Source: Bacteroidales bacterium
Lineage (GTDB): Bacteria; Bacteroidota; Bacteroidia; Bacteroidales; UBA7960
Assembly (NCBI GenBank): GCA_007131895.1
Contig: SLPR01000154.1
Location: forward strand, 1 to 8,155
Length of the DNA stretch: 8,155 nucleotides
Reading direction: 5' to 3'
Shown: one piece after another, positions 6,200 to 8,155 of the stretch
How the letters are laid out: the number at the start of each line of letters is the position of its first letter
Numbering within the stretch: position 1 is the stretch's first letter
The notes under the pieces: generated by a model
Databases searched by the model: none
What the model saw: the letters and a program-made list of their open reading frames with translations, nothing else
What the model was told of the DNA's origin: nothing
Program-made: the position numbers and the translations under genes

Positions 6200-8155
6200 A
6201 TGATGCGCAAAACTGTTGTTTTTTATTTTCTTCTTTTGGGCTTGCTATTGCCATTTTCCGGGCAGGGAAGCAATTTTATGGCTGATGAAACCCGCATAGG
6301 TCTGACGCTCAGTGGAGGAGGAGCAAAGGGACTTGCACACATAGGGGTATTGCATATCATTGATAGTCTCGGGCTGAAAGTTGATTATGTATCAGGAACC
6401 AGCATGGGTGCCGTTGTTGGCGGTCTTTACGCCGCGGGTTACAGTGCCGCAGAAATTGAAGAAATTGCCTTAACCTTAGACTGGCAAAGCCTGTTTTCAC
6501 GCCATTCAGAGCTTGGGTACACCCACCCCAGGAGAAGAGAATCTCATGGGAAGTTTATTGTTCAGTTACCCATTGAAAGCTGGAGATTTGTGATTCCTTC
6601 CGGAGCCATTGAAGGGCAACGAATGTGGAGTGCACTTGATCAACTGTTTTTTCATGTCAGAAATGTAGAAGACTTTAGTGACCTGCCTATTCCTTTTGCC
6701 TGTGTGGCCACTGACGTGTCCAACGGAAATGCCATAGTGATGAGTTCAGGAGATATTGTGTCTGCAATAAGGGCCAGCATGGCTATTCCTACTCTTTTTA
6801 CTACTGTTGAGAGAGATGGAATGAAACTCATTGATGGAGGCGTAGCAAAAAACTTCCCTGTGACTGTGGTAAAAGAGATGGGGGCTGACCGGGTTATTGG
6901 AATTAATGTTGCTCAAGGGATGAGGACAGCGCAGGATTTGCGCACTCCTTTGGATATTATTTATCAGATGGGATTTTTCCTGGATGCACAAGGTTTTGAT
7001 GAAAATCGCAACCTCACTGATATTTATGTCGAACCTGACCTTCTTCCATTTAGCGCTACCAGTTTTCAGCATGTGGAGGCAATTATTGAGCAAGGGAAAA
7101 TAGCTGGCAGACAACAAATTAAAGTTTTACTTAAGCTGAGGGAAGAGATAAGCAGAGAACAAACCTATGACATCTCACACAGTGATTTACGCAAAATTCA
7201 TCAGTTTGTTGCTGACACGATTGTTTATGAGGGACTTAATAATGTAAGGCCATGGTTTGTCAGAAATGCCATTTCCATTCAAAAAGGAGATACCTTAAAC
7301 AAGCAAAAACTAACCACTGTTGTCAACAGGCTTTATGCAACAGATTACTTCACCAGAATTACCTACAGGTTTATTCCCAAAGAAGACAATGTACACGGAA
7401 ACCTTGTTTTTAATTTAAAAGAAAAACCCTTCGGGAGCTTTGGAGCAGCCATTCATTACAGCTCATTTACAGGTGTTGGGTTGATCGGCAACCTGGCGAC
7501 CAACAAATTTTTTTTATACAACACCGGAGCGTATCTTAAAGTCTTGGTAGGGGAGCAACCCGCTATCAGAGGGGGAATTGACATTTTTACAAGCGACAGG
7601 CAAAACAGCTGGTTTAACCTGGAAGGACTTGCTCAGTATATCATCTTTCCTGTTTTTGAAAATTTTGAAAGTATTGCTGAATATACCCAGAATTATTTTC
7701 GTGTAGAATCTTCTTTCCTCAGACTGACCGGGTTCAACAGCTATTTCTCGGCAGGTACTGCCTTGTATCGTCAGAGTTTGTCTCCTAACATGCGATATGA
7801 TTTTTCAGTAAGGGGCCATACTACCGCCAATGAACTTTTTGCAAGGTGGAACCATAACAGCCTTAACCGATTGGCCTTCCCTGAAAGTGGAACAAGGTTT
7901 AACATCAATACCACCTTCTTTTTTAATCAAAAACCTTCGCTGCGTTTTAATCAGCCTGATGGAAACTTTAGCAGCAATCTCGAAGAGGCAGGTATAGAAA
8001 TCAATAATTATCTGCAGGTAGCCTTTAACTGGGAATCTTATATTAATGTGAGTCACCGTCTTACTTCTTTTAATCATCTGCAGGCAGGTTACAACTTTTT
8101 TTATAATCAAAGTTTTATAAATATGTTTAACCTGGAAGGACTTGCTCAGTATATC
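6200..8155 (+). CDS. Patatin-like phospholipase with POTRA and outer-membrane barrel (3' end beyond window)
   Basis: The frame is open for 652 codons from the ATG at 6200 (a second ATG is adjacent at 6203) to the right edge. Residues 1-22 form a signal peptide (MMRKTVVFYFLLLGLLLPFSG). The patatin lipase domain spans about 32-310. It has the oxyanion-hole motif GGGAKG (39-44), the nucleophile elbow GTSMG with Ser68, and the DGG motif with Asp212, the two residues of the catalytic dyad. Residues about 338-409 fit one POTRA domain (YEGLNNVR, FVRNAI, GDTLNKQKL, YFTRITYRF). From about 412 on, alternating hydrophobic and aromatic strands fit an Omp85/BamA-type barrel, still incomplete at the edge. 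This is the PlpD-like layout: the lipase is exported and attached to its own barrel. The family hydrolyses acyl esters of phospholipids; the true substrate here is unknown. The last ten visible residues, FNLEGLAQYI (643-652), duplicate 472-481 exactly, so the final bases may not be reliable. Confidence 0.93.
   Translation, partial: MMRKTVVFYFLLLGLLLPFSGQGSNFMADETRIGLTLSGGGAKGLAHIGVLHIIDSLGLKVDYVSGTSMGAVVGGLYAAGYSAAEIEEIALTLDWQSLFSRHSELGYTHPRRRESHGKFIVQLPIESWRFVIPSGAIEGQRMWSALDQLFFHVRNVEDFSDLPIPFACVATDVSNGNAIVMSSGDIVSAIRASMAIPTLFTTVERDGMKLIDGGVAKNFPVTVVKEMGADRVIGINVAQGMRTAQDLRTPLDIIYQMGFFLDAQGFDENRNLTDIYVEPDLLPFSATSFQHVEAIIEQGKIAGRQQIKVLLKLREEISREQTYDISHSDLRKIHQFVADTIVYEGLNNVRPWFVRNAISIQKGDTLNKQKLTTVVNRLYATDYFTRITYRFIPKEDNVHGNLVFNLKEKPFGSFGAAIHYSSFTGVGLIGNLATNKFFLYNTGAYLKVLVGEQPAIRGGIDIFTSDRQNSWFNLEGLAQYIIFPVFENFESIAEYTQNYFRVESSFLRLTGFNSYFSAGTALYRQSLSPNMRYDFSVRGHTTANELFARWNHNSLNRLAFPESGTRFNINTTFFFNQKPSLRFNQPDGNFSSNLEEAGIEINNYLQVAFNWESYINVSHRLTSFNHLQAGYNFFYNQSFINMFNLEGLAQYI
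7612..7642 (+). repeat. 31-bp exact direct repeat, first copy
   Basis: This stretch in the barrel part of the patatin gene (encoding FNLEGLAQYI, residues 472-481) recurs base for base at 8125-8155. The flanking base on the left differs (G against T). The copies are 513 bp apart, an exact multiple of three. Confidence 0.97.
8125..8155 (+). repeat. 31-bp exact direct repeat, second copy at the window end
   Basis: This is an exact copy of 7612-7642, ending on the last base of the window and in the same reading frame. It could be a true internal duplication of a barrel strand, or a repeat at which an assembly stopped. Confidence 0.97.

Noticed and set aside
6746..8110. Minus-strand frames 6746-7117 and 7805-8110
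   Set aside because: Both are antisense to the patatin/barrel gene, which is continuous and has intact motifs.

Overview
The window looks like chromosomal DNA from a Bacteroidota species, probably Bacteroidales or a relative. Four things point there: a protein with a type IX secretion (T9SS) C-terminal sorting domain; a patatin-POTRA-barrel outer-membrane protein; promoters of the TTTG-N19-TAnnTTTG type; and A-rich leaders without Shine-Dalgarno sequences. Base composition is moderate and intergenic DNA is AT-rich. No RNA gene, CRISPR array or insertion sequence was seen.

Layout. Five of the seven genes lie on the minus strand between 1 and about 2850, a sixth (3019-5928) is also minus, and the seventh (6200 to the right edge) is plus. 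Reading the minus strand in its own direction: a 969-aa secreted beta-helix/Fn3-like/T9SS protein (5928-3019) ends at a strong intrinsic terminator (2999-2953). A small overlapping pair follows, PspC-domain protein (2851-2663) and DUF456 membrane protein (2673-2179). A good Bacteroidota promoter (2165-2134) then starts a three-gene cluster: an ArsM-like SAM methyltransferase (2100-1456), a 34-residue three-cysteine peptide (1380-1276), and a radical SAM/SPASM protein (1242 to beyond the left edge).

The three-gene cluster is the most interesting part. A tiny Lys-rich, Cys-containing peptide lies 33 bp upstream of a radical SAM enzyme whose SPASM domain shows every expected cysteine up to the window edge. 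This is the usual layout of a ribosomally made, post-translationally modified peptide (RiPP) with its maturase. The methyltransferase upstream keeps the three cysteines that bind trivalent arsenic in ArsM enzymes. The proposal is that it is either a tailoring enzyme for the peptide or part of a metalloid-related function; this is inference. The peptide is short enough that automatic gene calling could miss it.

On the right, a 271-bp AT-rich divergent region separates the T9SS gene from a patatin-like phospholipase/Omp85-type gene that runs off the window. The last 31 bases of the window exactly repeat an in-frame stretch 513 bp earlier in the same gene, so the right end should be treated with caution as a possible assembly artefact. 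The T9SS gene has no ATG, GTG or TTG in front of a clear signal peptide, so it either starts at ATT or carries a point change at its start codon.
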